Assembly (NCBI RefSeq): GCF_008704795.1
Contig: NZ_CP023690.1
Coordinates: forward strand, 2,366,501-2,430,500
Reading direction: 5' to 3'
DNA length: 64,000 bases
DNA from: Streptomyces spectabilis
GTDB lineage: Bacteria; Actinomycetota; Actinomycetes; Streptomycetales; Streptomycetaceae
Shown in pieces: positions 17,701-27,344 of the stretch. A program made the position numbers and the translations under genes. Every line of letters begins with the position of its first letter. Position 1 is the first letter of the stretch. The notes beneath the pieces are model-generated. The model made no database searches and was not told the origin of the DNA. It worked only from the letters and a program-made list of their open reading frames with translations.

Positions 17701-18247
17701 CTTCGAGGCGCAGCGCGTCGCCGTACCGCTCGCGCCAGGGGACGAGGAGGCGGGCCGCGCGGTCGGGGCGCCCGGCGGCGAGCGCGCGGCCGACGTCGGA
17801 CGCGGGGCCGAGCAGCACGGTCAGACCGTCGCCGTGGTTGTCGTCCCAGGGCAGGACGGGCGGGCCGCCGTCGCGGTGGGCCGCGCCGACCAGGCCGCAC
17901 AGCGCGGCCCAGCCCGTGGCCCCGTCCCGGGCGAGGAAGGTCACCCTCGGGGTCGACTCGTCGATGAAGGCGCCGCCGCGCACCGGGGCGCGGCGGCGGG
18001 CGCCGCGCTCGTCGCCCTCGCCGGGCGCGGGCGGGTCCACCGCGAGCTCCGTACCGAACAGCGGCCGCACGCCCGCCTTCTCGCACGCCTTGGCGAAGCG
18101 GATCGCGCCCGCGAGGGTGTCCCGGTCGGTGAGCGCGAGCGCGTCCATGCCCCGCTCGGCGGCGCGCTCGGCGAGCCGCTCCGGGTGCGAGGCCCCGTAC
18201 CGCAGGGAGAACCCGGAAGCGGTGTGCAGATGCGTGAAGCCGGGCAC
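14792..18247 (-). CDS. dnaE2: Error-prone DNA polymerase III alpha subunit DnaE2
   Basis: The product has 1151 residues from GTG 18247, preceded by AGGAGG at ideal distance; an ATG at 18292 is a weaker choice. It opens with a PHP domain (VPGFTHLHTASGFSLRYGAS). The C-family polymerase core has the catalytic acids in LPDIDIDVES, then fingers and an OB-fold (TVLVAGAKAATQTPP). The size and the pairing with an ImuB-like gene mark it as DnaE2, the translesion and mutagenic enzyme, instead of the replicative DnaE. A LexA-like box lies about 55 bases upstream. Confidence 0.93.
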   Translation of the reverse strand: MPGFTHLHTASGFSLRYGASHPERLAERAAERGMDALALTDRDTLAGAIRFAKACEKAGVRPLFGTELAVDPPAPGEGDERGARRRAPVRGGAFIDESTPRVTFLARDGATGWAALCGLVGAAHRDGGPPVLPWDDNHGDGLTVLLGPASDVGRALAAGRPDRAARLLVPWRERYGDALRLEAVWHGRSGTGPGSLRLAARTVGFAAEQRLRPVLTNAVRYADPGQGPVADVLDAARRLVPIDPRGEHDGGERWLKGEAAMLGVAERIVEAAGFRRDAAYRLLERTRAAAAACLVDPQDDLGIGSVRFPEPALVGAGRRTAQRVLASRAAAGMVLRGYDRRADRRAYWERTHHELDIIAHHGYASYFLTVAQVVDDVRAMGIRVAARGSGAGSLVNHLLGIAHADPLAHGLLMERFLSTRRRVLPDIDIDVESARRLEVYRAILGRFGQERVATVAMPETYRVRHAIRDVGAALSMDPAETDRIAKAFPHIRARDARAAMAELPELKAVAAEADRHGRLWDLVEGLDALPRGVAMHPCGVLLSDASLLKRTPVVPTSGEGFPMSQFDKEDVEDLGLLKLDVLGVRMQSAMAHAVAEVERATGERVDLDDPRRVPEGDAATYRLIRSAETLGCFQIESPGQRDLVGRLQPATFHDLVVDISLFRPGPVAADMVRPFIESRHGRAPIRYPHPDLEGPLRETYGVVVFHEQIIHIVDIMTGCGRDEADRVRRGLSDPESQGRIRLWFAQTAAAKGYDAETVRRTWEIVEAFGSYGFCKAHAVAFAVPTYQSAWLKAHHPAAFYAGLLTHDPGMYPKRLLLADARRRGVPILPLDVNRSAAAHRIELESESGAWGVRLALCDVHGISEAEAARITAGQPYSSLLDFWERARPSRPLAGRLAQVGALDAFGANRRDLQLHLTELGRGARGARGPQLPLAGGRDTAPAGLPDLDDAERLSAELGVLSMDASRNLMDDHRAFLDELGVTSARRLRTARHGETVLVAGAKAATQTPPIRSGKRVVFTTLDDGTGLVDLAFFDDAHAACAHTVFHSWLLLVRGVVQRRGPRSLSVVGSAAWNLADLVELRRDGGLDAVAPRLAEGGAAAGAPGQDGDPGRGRRIRMETGYEMHPWADLQPPGERAPTGRKLWHQSPGSAG

Positions 18248-18301
18248 ACGCACCTCCTGAACCTTCCGTTTCTCATCCCCCGCCTCCACCATAGACCACG
18301 T

Positions 18302-18317
18302 TCGAATATTAGTTCGA
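18302..18317. promoter_or_regulatory. LexA/SOS box upstream of dnaE2
   Basis: TCGAATATTAGTTCGA differs at one position from the actinobacterial LexA consensus TCGAAC-N4-GTTCGA. It is centred about 62 bases upstream of the dnaE2 GTG, where it could block transcription. It implies DNA-damage induction of dnaE2 and the imuB-like gene. Confidence 0.78.
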
Positions 18318-18431
18318 CCACGCGGGCGGGCGCGCGGGCGGAGCGCCTTCGCGGACCCCGGGGAACGCTTCCGTCATCCATTCGGCCCCGCCCCACCTGC
18401 GTGCCCGGCGGGCGCCTCGGAGCGTGGGGGC

Positions 18432-19439
18432 ATGACCTTCGCCGACGAGTTGAAGAGCGCCGTCACCCCGCGAGCAGCCCTGCTCGTCATCGGCGTCCTG
18501 GCCCTGCAGCTGCTGTTCATCACCTCCTACGTGGGGGCACTGCACCACCCGAAGCCGACGGACGTGCCCTTCGGAGTCGTCGCGCCGGGCCCCGCGGCCG
18601 AGCAGACCAAGGACCAGCTGGCCCGGCTCCCCGGGGATCCGCTGGACCCGCGCGTACTCAAGGACGAGGCCGCGGCCCGGAAGCAGATCATGGACCGGAA
18701 GATCGACGGGGCCCTGGTCGTCGACCCCCAGGGCACGAACGACACCCTCCTGGTCGCCTCCGGCGGCGGCAAGGCGCTCGCCAACGCCCTGGAGACGATC
18801 GCCACGAACGTCGAGGGCTCCCAGAAACGCACGGTGAAGACGGTCGACGTGGCCCCGGCATCGGCCCAGGACTTCAACGGCCTGTCGTCCTTCTACCTGG
18901 TCGTCGGCTGGTGCGTCGGCGGCTATCTGTGCGCCTCGATCATGTCGATCAGCGCGGGCTCCCGGCCCCCGACCCCGCAGCGCGCGGCGATCAGGCTCGG
19001 CGCCATGGCCCTGCTCTCGATCGCGGGCGGCATCGGCGGCGCGGTCATCGTCGGCCCGATCCTGGGCGCCCTGCCCGGCTCGGTCCTGGCCCTGTGGGGC
19101 CTCGGGGCGCTGCTCACCTTCGCGGTCGGCGCGATCACCCTCGCCCTGGAGGGGCTCACCGGCATCGTCGGCATCGGCCTGGCGGTCCTGCTCATCGTGG
19201 TCGCGGGCAACCCGAGCGCGGGCGGCGCTTTCCCGCTGCCGATGCTGCCCCCGTTCTGGGAGGCGATCGGCCCCGCGCTGCCGCCCGGCGCCGGTACGTG
19301 GGTGGCGCGCTCCATCGCGTACTTCAAGGGCAACGCGACCACGGGCCCGCTGCTCGTCCTCTCGGCGTGGGCGGTGGCGGGGACGGTGGTCACCCTCGTG
19401 GTGGCGCGGCTGCGCGGGAAGAGCCTGCCCGGCGTCTGA
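18432..19439 (+). CDS. Polytopic membrane protein, ABC-2/YhgE-like
   Basis: The 335-residue protein has one N-terminal helix (ALLVIGVLALQLLFITSYVGAL) and an extracytoplasmic region of about 120 residues. Five more helices follow from about residue 155 (FYLVVGWCVGGYLCASIMSI and on). This layout, a large loop after helix 1 then a helical bundle, matches ABC-2-type or YhgE/Pip-like export permeases. The loop reads PKPTDVPFGVVAPGPAAEQ and carries an RKIDGALVVDPQG-type motif common in the family. No dedicated ABC ATPase is next to it. The following AAA gene is 46 bases away and may share the transcript. Confidence 0.7.
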   Translation: MTFADELKSAVTPRAALLVIGVLALQLLFITSYVGALHHPKPTDVPFGVVAPGPAAEQTKDQLARLPGDPLDPRVLKDEAAARKQIMDRKIDGALVVDPQGTNDTLLVASGGGKALANALETIATNVEGSQKRTVKTVDVAPASAQDFNGLSSFYLVVGWCVGGYLCASIMSISAGSRPPTPQRAAIRLGAMALLSIAGGIGGAVIVGPILGALPGSVLALWGLGALLTFAVGAITLALEGLTGIVGIGLAVLLIVVAGNPSAGGAFPLPMLPPFWEAIGPALPPGAGTWVARSIAYFKGNATTGPLLVLSAWAVAGTVVTLVVARLRGKSLPGV

Positions 19440-19484
19440 AGGCGGAACCGCCGGGTGTCAGACCCTCCTGCGACTCTGAAGAGC

Positions 19485-20633
19485 ATGATCCGCACACTCG
19501 CCGTCGAGAACTACCGCTCGCTCCGCAAACTGATCGTCCCCCTGGACAGGCTGAACGTGGTCACAGGGGCGAACGGCAGCGGCAAGTCCAGTCTGTACCG
19601 CGCCCTTCGCCTGCTGGCCGACGCCGGCCAGGGCGGTGCCGTCACGGCGCTCGCCAGGGAGGGCGGCCTCCCCTCCGCCGTCTGGGCGGGCGACAAGAAG
19701 CAGGAGCCCGCGGGGCTGAGGCTCGGCTTCGCCGGGGACGAGTTCGGTTACGCGGTGGACTTCGGCGTCCCCCAGTCGAGCGGAGCGCAGCCGGGCGGCG
19801 GCCCGTCCATGTTCGCCCTCGACCCGGAGATCAAGCGGGAGTGCACCTGGGCGGGGCCGGTGCTGCGCACCGCCGCGCTGCTCTGCGACCGCGCGGGCCC
19901 CGCCGTGCGCACCCGCACGGCCGACGGCGGCTGGCACCGCTCCCAGGGCATCCGCCCGTACGACAGCATGCTGAGCGAGTTCGCGGACCCCCAGCTCGCG
20001 CCCGACCTGCTCAGGCTGCGCGAGCTGATCCGCTCCTGGCGGTTCTACGACCACGTCCGCACGGACGCCGAAGCGCCCGCCCGCGCGGCCCGCGTCGGCA
20101 CCCGCACCCCGGTGCTCGCCCACGACGGCGCCGACCTCGCGGCCGCCCTCCAGACCATCCGCGAGACCGGTGACGACGAGGCCCTGGACGCCGCCGTGGA
20201 CGCCGCGTTCCCGGGCAGCCGGGTGCGGATCGCCGACAACGGCGGGCGGTTCGAGATCCAGTTGCACCAGCGCGGACTGCGGCGCCCGCTCGGCCCGGCC
20301 GAGCTGTCCGACGGCACGCTGCGCTATCTGCTGTGGACGGCCGCGCTCCTCACCCCCCGGCCGCCCGCGCTGCTCGTTCTGAACGAGCCGGAGACCAGCC
20401 TCCACCCCGACCTCCTGCGCCCCCTCGCGGATCTGATCCTGACGGCCGCCAAGGACACCCAGGTCGTCCTGGTCACCCATGCGCAGGACCTCGCGGACGC
20501 GATCGCCGAGGGGGCGCGCCGCCACCGGACGGACGTCAACTCCATAGAGCTGCTCAAGGAGTTGGGCCAGACCCAGGTGGCGGGCCGCGACAGCCTCCTC
20601 GACGAGCCCCTCTGGTACTGGCCCAAGCGCTGA
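19485..20633 (+). CDS. AAA-family (RecF/SMC-like) ATPase
   Basis: The 382-residue protein starts [20 protein letters not shown]. The Walker A is GANGSGKSS at about 27-35. The C-terminal half has an ABC-like signature region ([18 protein letters not shown]) and a Walker [17 protein letters not shown], then the switch His in [10 protein letters not shown]. This is the AAA_21/AAA_15 class of stand-alone RecF-like ATPases, often linked to DNA or defence but without a set role. Around 19765-19800 the frame runs through a sequence like the CCCCCAGTCGAGCGGAGC palindromes common in Streptomyces intergenic DNA, giving a short Gly/Pro/Ser insertion. Confidence 0.8.
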   Translation: MIRTLAVENYRSLRKLIVPLDRLNVVTGANGSGKSSLYRALRLLADAGQGGAVTALAREGGLPSAVWAGDKKQEPAGLRLGFAGDEFGYAVDFGVPQSSGAQPGGGPSMFALDPEIKRECTWAGPVLRTAALLCDRAGPAVRTRTADGGWHRSQGIRPYDSMLSEFADPQLAPDLLRLRELIRSWRFYDHVRTDAEAPARAARVGTRTPVLAHDGADLAAALQTIRETGDDEALDAAVDAAFPGSRVRIADNGGRFEIQLHQRGLRRPLGPAELSDGTLRYLLWTAALLTPRPPALLVLNEPETSLHPDLLRPLADLILTAAKDTQVVLVTHAQDLADAIAEGARRHRTDVNSIELLKELGQTQVAGRDSLLDEPLWYWPKR

Positions 20634-20956
20634 CAGGAGACCTGTTCGAGGAGCACCCTCCGGCCAATCCCGACCCCTCGGCGGGGCGCGCGGCGCGACG
20701 CAGACCACCCATTCGCAGCCAGGCGCCCCGCTTTCCGGCGATCGGGAGATTCCACCCCAATGCCCACTCCCCGCCGGTCACACGGGGCGCCGGGCGCCCC
20801 GGCGCGTCCGTCGAGGCACACCACTTCACGCCACTACCCTCAGTCCTCAACCAACGACTGAAAGTAAGTGTTCGATGTGCTTTCAGTGGCGCCCTGAGCA
20901 AGACTCGCTTCCGGTTCCGTTCGTTATCCGGGAAATCAAGCAAGGGAGTGTTCGAA
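20634..20956. other. Leader and promoter region of the subtilisin-inhibitor gene with inverted repeats
   Basis: No gene was found. Two symmetric features stand out. One is a GC hairpin, GGGGCGCC/GGCGCCCC, near 20785-20802. The other is a perfect 8-base dyad, ACTGAAAG (20857-20864) with CTTTCAGT (20880-20887), about 70 bases before the ATG. The dyad is a candidate operator. The 70 bases before the ATG are less GC-rich than the surroundings, as expected for a strongly expressed secreted-protein gene. Confidence 0.4.
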
Positions 20957-21391
20957 ATGCGGTACATCACTGGAGGGATCGCCCTGGGCGCCGCCCTCGC
21001 GCTCGGCGGCCTGACCACAGCGGCCATGGCCGGTCCCGCACCCGAGCCCACCACGGCCCGGATGTACGCGCCCTCCGAGCTGGTGCTCACCATCGGCTAC
21101 GGCGACAAGGCCGAGACCGCGAGCATCCAGCGCGCCGTGACGCTCGGCTGCTCCTCCGGCGGCGTCGGCAGCCACCCCGACGCGGCCGCCGCGTGCGACC
21201 AGCTGCGCTCGGTGGGCGGCAAGTTCGACGCCGTGACCAAGAAGCCGTCGTCGCGCCCCTGCACCAAGGAGTGGAACCCGATCGTCGTCACCGCCCAGGG
21301 CGTGTGGGAGGGCCGCCGGGTCTCGTACGAGCACACCTTCGCCAACCCCTGCGCGCTGAAGATCGGCGAGGGGAAGGTCTTCGCCTTCTGA
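20957..21391 (+). CDS. Subtilisin-inhibitor-like protein (SSI family, I16) with Lys at P1
   Basis: The 144-residue precursor has a signal peptide ending at about residue 25-30 ([11 protein letters not shown]). The mature protein matches [42 protein letters not shown] and a C-terminal KVFAF. Four Cys (65, 80, 102, 132) give the two family disulfides. By alignment with SSI (CPMVYDP), the reactive loop is CTKEWNP. P1 is therefore Lys104 and P1' Glu105, predicting inhibition of trypsin-like as well as subtilisin-like proteases. It lies in the neighbourhood of secreted proteases and is probably a periplasm/extracellular regulator of them. Confidence 0.93.
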   Translation: MRYITGGIALGAALALGGLTTAAMAGPAPEPTTARMYAPSELVLTIGYGDKAETASIQRAVTLGCSSGGVGSHPDAAAACDQLRSVGGKFDAVTKKPSSRPCTKEWNPIVVTAQGVWEGRRVSYEHTFANPCALKIGEGKVFAF

Positions 21392-21485
21392 GGCCACGCC
21401 GCTCGCGGCGGCCCCCCACGGCCTTCGTGCCTTCCGAAGCCCCGTCACGCCGGGACGAGTTCCCCGCGCGGCGGGGCTCATGCGG

Positions 21486-22565
21486 TCACGGGCCCGCGAG
21501 CCAGCCGCGCAGCGCCGCCTGGGCGCCCGCCTGGAACCGGGTGTCGGCGTCCAGGTCGTCGAGGAGGCGGCTGATCCGGCGGCGCGCGGTGTGCACATGG
21601 ACCCCGAGGCGACGGGCGATCGCCTCGTCCTTGAGCCCCCCGGCGAGCAGCCGGAGCAGGTCGCGGTGCTCCTCGGGCGGGCGCCGGGCGGCACCGCCGA
21701 GCGGCAGGGCCCGCTCCCAGTGCGCCTCGAAGAGCGGGCCGAAGACCTGGCGCGGAAGGGTGCCGCGCACCACCACGGCCGTGCCGTCCTCCTCGGCGTC
21801 CCCGGCGGGCAGGAGCAGCGCGGCGCGGCCGTCCACGGCGACGAGCCCGGTGGGCAGGTGCGCGGCCGTCCGCACCTCAAGTCCCCGCTCCAGGAGCGGG
21901 GCGAGCGGGCTGAGCAGCGCGGGCGGCGCGGCGCCCGCGCGGGCCAGCACCGCCCGCACGGCGACGCCGCGCTCCAGGAGGGCCGCGATGCCCGCGCCGG
22001 GAGGCGCACCACCGGCCGTCGAGGAGTCCGCCGTCCAGGCGTCCAGGCCCGGCGGCCGGTCCAGGATCAGCACCTGCCGCTCGGCGCGGGCCAGCAGATG
22101 GTCGAGGCGGCGCCGGACCGCCGCCGCTCCCCTGACCGTCTCGACCGCCGCGACGGCGCCGGGCACGCCCGCCGGGTCCGGCTCCAGACGTTCGGCGATC
22201 TCGTCGGCCTCCCGGCGGAGGCGTTCCAACTCCGCCGCCCGGTAGTGCAGTTCCGCCTGTCTTCGGCGGATCAGGGCGCGCACGGCGGGCGCGGGCGGCA
22301 CCGGGCGCGGCAGCGCCGCCGCCGGGCGGCCCGCGCCGGGCGCGGCCTCCGGCTCCGGCTCCGGCAGGGTGAAGCCGTGCTCCCGCAGCCGCGCGAGCGA
22401 ACGCTCCAACTCGCCGCGAGTGATCCCCAGTTCCCGCCGCAGCTGCTCCGCGTCCAGGGCCGCCGCGGCCCGGCGCCGCAGCAGCGCCCCGTACACCCGC
22501 TCGTCCGACTCCCCCAGGCCCAGGTCGCGCAGCGCGCTCCCCTTGCCGCTCCCCACCATGGTCAT
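21486..22565 (-). CDS. TrmB/LuxR-type transcriptional regulator, divergent from M4 protease
   Basis: The product has 359 residues. The N-terminal part (about 1-75: LGLGESDERVYGALLRR, then ELGITRGELERSLARLREHGF) is a TrmB-like winged helix. A helical segment follows, then a PLD-like sensor region (about 150-280). The C-terminal helix-turn-helix (LLAGGLKDEAIARRLGVHVHTARRRISRLLDDL) is LuxR-like. Such dual-HTH proteins often flank secreted peptidase genes in Streptomyces. It is transcribed away from the metalloprotease across 163 bases containing a clear dyad, so it likely controls that gene and itself. Confidence 0.85.
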   Translation of the reverse strand: MTMVGSGKGSALRDLGLGESDERVYGALLRRRAAAALDAEQLRRELGITRGELERSLARLREHGFTLPEPEPEAAPGAGRPAAALPRPVPPAPAVRALIRRRQAELHYRAAELERLRREADEIAERLEPDPAGVPGAVAAVETVRGAAAVRRRLDHLLARAERQVLILDRPPGLDAWTADSSTAGGAPPGAGIAALLERGVAVRAVLARAGAAPPALLSPLAPLLERGLEVRTAAHLPTGLVAVDGRAALLLPAGDAEEDGTAVVVRGTLPRQVFGPLFEAHWERALPLGGAARRPPEEHRDLLRLLAGGLKDEAIARRLGVHVHTARRRISRLLDDLDADTRFQAGAQAALRGWLAGP

Positions 22566-22596
22566 GACCGGAAGTCTCACCGCGCCCCTGGGTGCA

Positions 22597-22620
22597 CACA
22601 AGTGTGCGGCCCCACTTGTG
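22597..22620. promoter_or_regulatory. Dyad operator between regulator and M4 protease
   Basis: Perfect 8-base arms CACAAGTG (22597-22604) and CACTTGTG (22613-22620) are separated by eight bases. They lie 32 bases upstream of the regulator start and 109 upstream of the protease start, in the divergent control region. The site suits a dimeric LuxR/TrmB-type regulator. Confidence 0.5.
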
Positions 22621-22728
22621 ACCCGTAGTTATTCCTTGATCAACACTCGGGCAACGACTTGCATGGCTGACGCACGTACATGACGTGCGCTCGGTTGACG
22701 TGCGCCTTTTCGGCGTGTGGAGGGGAAC

Positions 22729-25533
22729 ATGAGCAAGTCACGCAGACGGGCCCGGATATCCGGGGGCGCCGCGCTCCTGGGTGCGGCGGCACTGCTCGCG
22801 TCCGGCGTCCCGGCGGCGCAGGCCGACGACGAGACGCCCCGGGGACCGGCCACCGAGGTCGTCCCCGGCGCGGGCACCAGGACCCCGGCCCTGGTGGACG
22901 GGATCGAGGAGGCCGCCAAGGACTCGGGCAGCCCGGCCGCCGCGGCCCGCGGCCACCTCGCGGCCAAGAAGGACCGCTACGAGATCGCGGACCCGGCACG
23001 GGACCTGACGGCCGAGCAGACGCTGACGCAGGGCGGCGACGAAACGGTCCGCTTCCAGCAGAAGCACCGGGGCCTGCCGGTCCTCGGCGGTCAGTACCTG
23101 GTGCGAATGGAGAAGAAGGACGGCGACCGGGTCGTCACCGGCACCTCCGGCAAGTACTTCACGGGTCTGACGGTCGCTACGAAGGCCCAGGTCGCGGAGA
23201 AGACGGCGATCGCGCGGGCCGTCGCGGCGACCGCCGCGGGCGACGGCCGCACGGGCAGCCTGACCAAGCTGACCCCCGGGCCGTCCGCCGCCAAGGCCAG
23301 GAGCAAGGCCGAGAAGCGCACCGGCAGGGGCGGCGCCCCGCTCTCCGGCGCCTCGCACGGCCTGGTCGTCCTGCCCCAGGGCAAGGGCGTCCTGACGTAC
23401 CACGTCACCGTCACCGGCACCGACCCCGTGAGCGGCGCTCCGGTCAAGCAGGAGGTGTACGTCGACGCCGCCTCCGGCTTCCCGGTGCTCCAGTACTCGG
23501 GCATCCAGTCCATAGCCGACGACGCCGACTTCCCCGGCACGACGGGCAGCGGCGTCAAGCTGGACGGTACGAAGGTCGGCCTCGACCTGACCCGGGACAA
23601 GGCGTCCGGCGCGTACCAGCTGCGTGACTACCGCCACCAGTGGGGCGGCAGCAAGAACGCGCTGACCACCTGGGACGCGCGCGGCGTCGACGCCAACGAC
23701 GCGTCCGGCAGATGGCCGAGCGGCATCTCCGAAGTGGCCTCCAAGACCGAGGAGTTCGGCAAGGACGCCACCGAGTCGGGGGCCGTGGACGCGCACTGGG
23801 CGGCCGGGCAGGTCTACGACTACTACAAGAAGAAGCACGGCCGCGACAGCCTCGACGACAAGGGCATGGCCATCAACTCCCTGGTGGGCGTCACCGACGG
23901 CGGGTTCCCGTTCGTCAACGCCTTCTGGGACGGCCAGAAGATGGTGTACGGCGGCGGCGACGAGGAGACCAAGACCCTCTCCGCCGACCTGGACGTGGTG
24001 GGCCACGAGATGACGCACGGCGTCGTCGAGCACACCGCGGGCCTCGTCTACGTCGGCCAGTCCGGCGCCCTGAACGAGGCCGTCGCCGACTACTTCGGCA
24101 ACGCCATCGACGTCAACGCCTCCAAGACCCCGATGAGCGACCCGAAGGCCGCCCTCATCGGTGAGGACCTGTGCCGCACCAAGGCTCCCGAGGACTGCGC
24201 CTTCCGGAACCTCAACGACGGGCGGACCACCGCCAAGGACTTCCTCGGCGTCACCATCGGCACCGACAGCGGCGGCGTGCACCTCAACTCGACGATCTTC
24301 TCGGGCGCCCTGTGGGACATCCGTGAGGACCTCGGCGGCACCCTGGCCGACCGGATCGTCTACAAGGCGCTCGCCGCGTACCTGACGCCGCTCGACGGCT
24401 ACACCGACGCCCGCAACGCGGTGGTCGCCGCGGCCAAGGACCTCGGGGTCAAGGGCGCGAAGCTGCGGGCCGTGCACCGGGCCTTCGACGCGCACGGCAT
24501 CACCAAGGGCTGGGAGAAGGCCATCGGCGCCGACTCCGACAAGCTGCTCGGCGACGTGAACGCCACCCGCGTCGGCGGCCGCCTTCCGAACACCGGCGCG
24601 GGCGCGGGCGGCGGCTGGTGGGCCGCGTCGAAGTCCGACGACGAGGGCCAGGAGGCCTTCTCCGTCTGGGCGGGCCGCACCGCCGGCAAGGGCGCGAAGA
24701 AGCTGATCAGCCCCAACGACGGCCGCTACCACGTCTACCCCGACACCGACGGCAGGACCGTGGCCTGGGTGGCGTACGGCCCCACCAGCGTCGAGGTCCT
24801 GTCCCGGCCGCTGGCCGGCGGCCCGGTCAAGAAGCTGTGGTCGGCGGGCACCACCGTCGCCAACGTGCACGTCTCGGGCTCGGCGGTGACCTGGCAGGAG
24901 TCCAGCCCGCACGGCCAGCAGCGGGTCGCGTACCTGCGCAAGGGCGAGCGCGAGCCGGTGTTCGTGGACGGCGGCCGCTACGACGTGGCCACCGCCCTGC
25001 CCTCGATTCAAGGCGACAAGCTCGGCTACGCCAAGGTGTACGTCGACAAGGACGGCTACCAGCAGATCTCCACGGAGATCACGGACGTGAGGACCGGCAA
25101 GCAGACCCTGGTCCCGGCCAAGGGCGCCCACGGAGGCATCGCGACCCCGGCGATCAACGGCACGTACCTGTACTGGCTGGTCGACGACATCGCCGACGAC
25201 AACCGCATGGGCCTGCGCCGCGCCAAGCTCGACGGCACGGGCCTGACCGACATCGTCCCCGAGGACTCCGACAGCGCGTACTTCTGGAACGTGGACGCCT
25301 CGGACTCGGCGGTCACCCTCACCCAGTGGCAGCCGCAGCGCGGTTGGAGCAACGGCAACCTCACCAAGCTCGTCCAGACCGATCTGGACGGCAAGGGCCT
25401 GAAGCGGGTCTCCTGCAACCGCGGTGAGCAGACAGGCCACGCCGCCGACACCGGCAAGCGCGTCGTGTGGATCGACGGCACGACGGGCCACACGGACCTG
25501 GTGACCCGGGCCCGCCCGGCGGGCACCTGCTGA
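22729..25533 (+). CDS. Secreted M4-family neutral metalloprotease with C-terminal beta-propeller-like domain
   Basis: The 934-residue precursor starts at ATG 22729 after GGAGGGGAA. It has a signal peptide (about 1-35), an FTP/PepSY propeptide (about 60-270) and a thermolysin-type catalytic domain (about 275-620). The zinc ligands His426 and His430 are in HEMTH and Glu450 is in NEAVADYF, exactly 24 residues after the first His as in thermolysin. The catalytic-His motif is GGVHLNSTIFSGALWD. An unusual extra C-terminal region of about 310 residues (625-934) has repeated strand motifs such as GRTVAWVAYGP, SAVTWQES and TYLYWLVDDI, suggesting a TolB/PD40-like propeller. It should degrade extracellular protein. 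Confidence 0.93.
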   Translation: MSKSRRRARISGGAALLGAAALLASGVPAAQADDETPRGPATEVVPGAGTRTPALVDGIEEAAKDSGSPAAAARGHLAAKKDRYEIADPARDLTAEQTLTQGGDETVRFQQKHRGLPVLGGQYLVRMEKKDGDRVVTGTSGKYFTGLTVATKAQVAEKTAIARAVAATAAGDGRTGSLTKLTPGPSAAKARSKAEKRTGRGGAPLSGASHGLVVLPQGKGVLTYHVTVTGTDPVSGAPVKQEVYVDAASGFPVLQYSGIQSIADDADFPGTTGSGVKLDGTKVGLDLTRDKASGAYQLRDYRHQWGGSKNALTTWDARGVDANDASGRWPSGISEVASKTEEFGKDATESGAVDAHWAAGQVYDYYKKKHGRDSLDDKGMAINSLVGVTDGGFPFVNAFWDGQKMVYGGGDEETKTLSADLDVVGHEMTHGVVEHTAGLVYVGQSGALNEAVADYFGNAIDVNASKTPMSDPKAALIGEDLCRTKAPEDCAFRNLNDGRTTAKDFLGVTIGTDSGGVHLNSTIFSGALWDIREDLGGTLADRIVYKALAAYLTPLDGYTDARNAVVAAAKDLGVKGAKLRAVHRAFDAHGITKGWEKAIGADSDKLLGDVNATRVGGRLPNTGAGAGGGWWAASKSDDEGQEAFSVWAGRTAGKGAKKLISPNDGRYHVYPDTDGRTVAWVAYGPTSVEVLSRPLAGGPVKKLWSAGTTVANVHVSGSAVTWQESSPHGQQRVAYLRKGEREPVFVDGGRYDVATALPSIQGDKLGYAKVYVDKDGYQQISTEITDVRTGKQTLVPAKGAHGGIATPAINGTYLYWLVDDIADDNRMGLRRAKLDGTGLTDIVPEDSDSAYFWNVDASDSAVTLTQWQPQRGWSNGNLTKLVQTDLDGKGLKRVSCNRGEQTGHAADTGKRVVWIDGTTGHTDLVTRARPAGTC

Positions 25534-25549
25534 TCCCGGTACGCGAAAC

Positions 25550-25591
25550 GGCGGTGCCCCGCCCCCCGGTGAGGGGGGGCGGGGCACCGCC
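25550..25591. terminator. Strong hairpin terminator after the M4 protease
   Basis: An 18-base perfect stem (25550-25567 with 25574-25591; arm starts GGCGGTGCCCCG) has a six-base loop. It lies 17 bases after the protease stop. It can serve both convergent transcripts. Confidence 0.85.
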
Positions 25592-25600
25592 TTCGGATGC

Positions 25601-25641
25601 CCGGACCACCGTCCCGCCCCCTCCACGGGGCGGTGGTCCGG
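25601..25641 (-). terminator. Hairpin terminator of the peptide ABC operon
   Basis: Arms CCGGACCACCG (25601-25611) and CGGTGGTCCGG (25631-25641) form an 11-base perfect stem. It lies 15 bases beyond the stop of the ATPase gene on the minus strand and back to back with the preceding terminator. Confidence 0.75.
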
Positions 25642-25655
25642 GACGTAGGGGCAGG

Positions 25656-27340
<1,685 letters not shown>

Positions 27341-27344
<4 letters not shown>

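Noticed and set aside
14816..20173. Very long open frames on the plus strand opposite dnaE2
   Set aside because: The composition is Arg/Pro/Gly/His-rich with no domain, and the minus strand has a clear polymerase. Such frames arise from high-GC codon bias.
18432..20633. Antiphage defence operon of a membrane protein and RecF-like ATPase
   Set aside because: The two genes are close, but no nuclease, toxin or other effector is present, and membrane protein features fit ABC-2-type export. Evidence is too weak.
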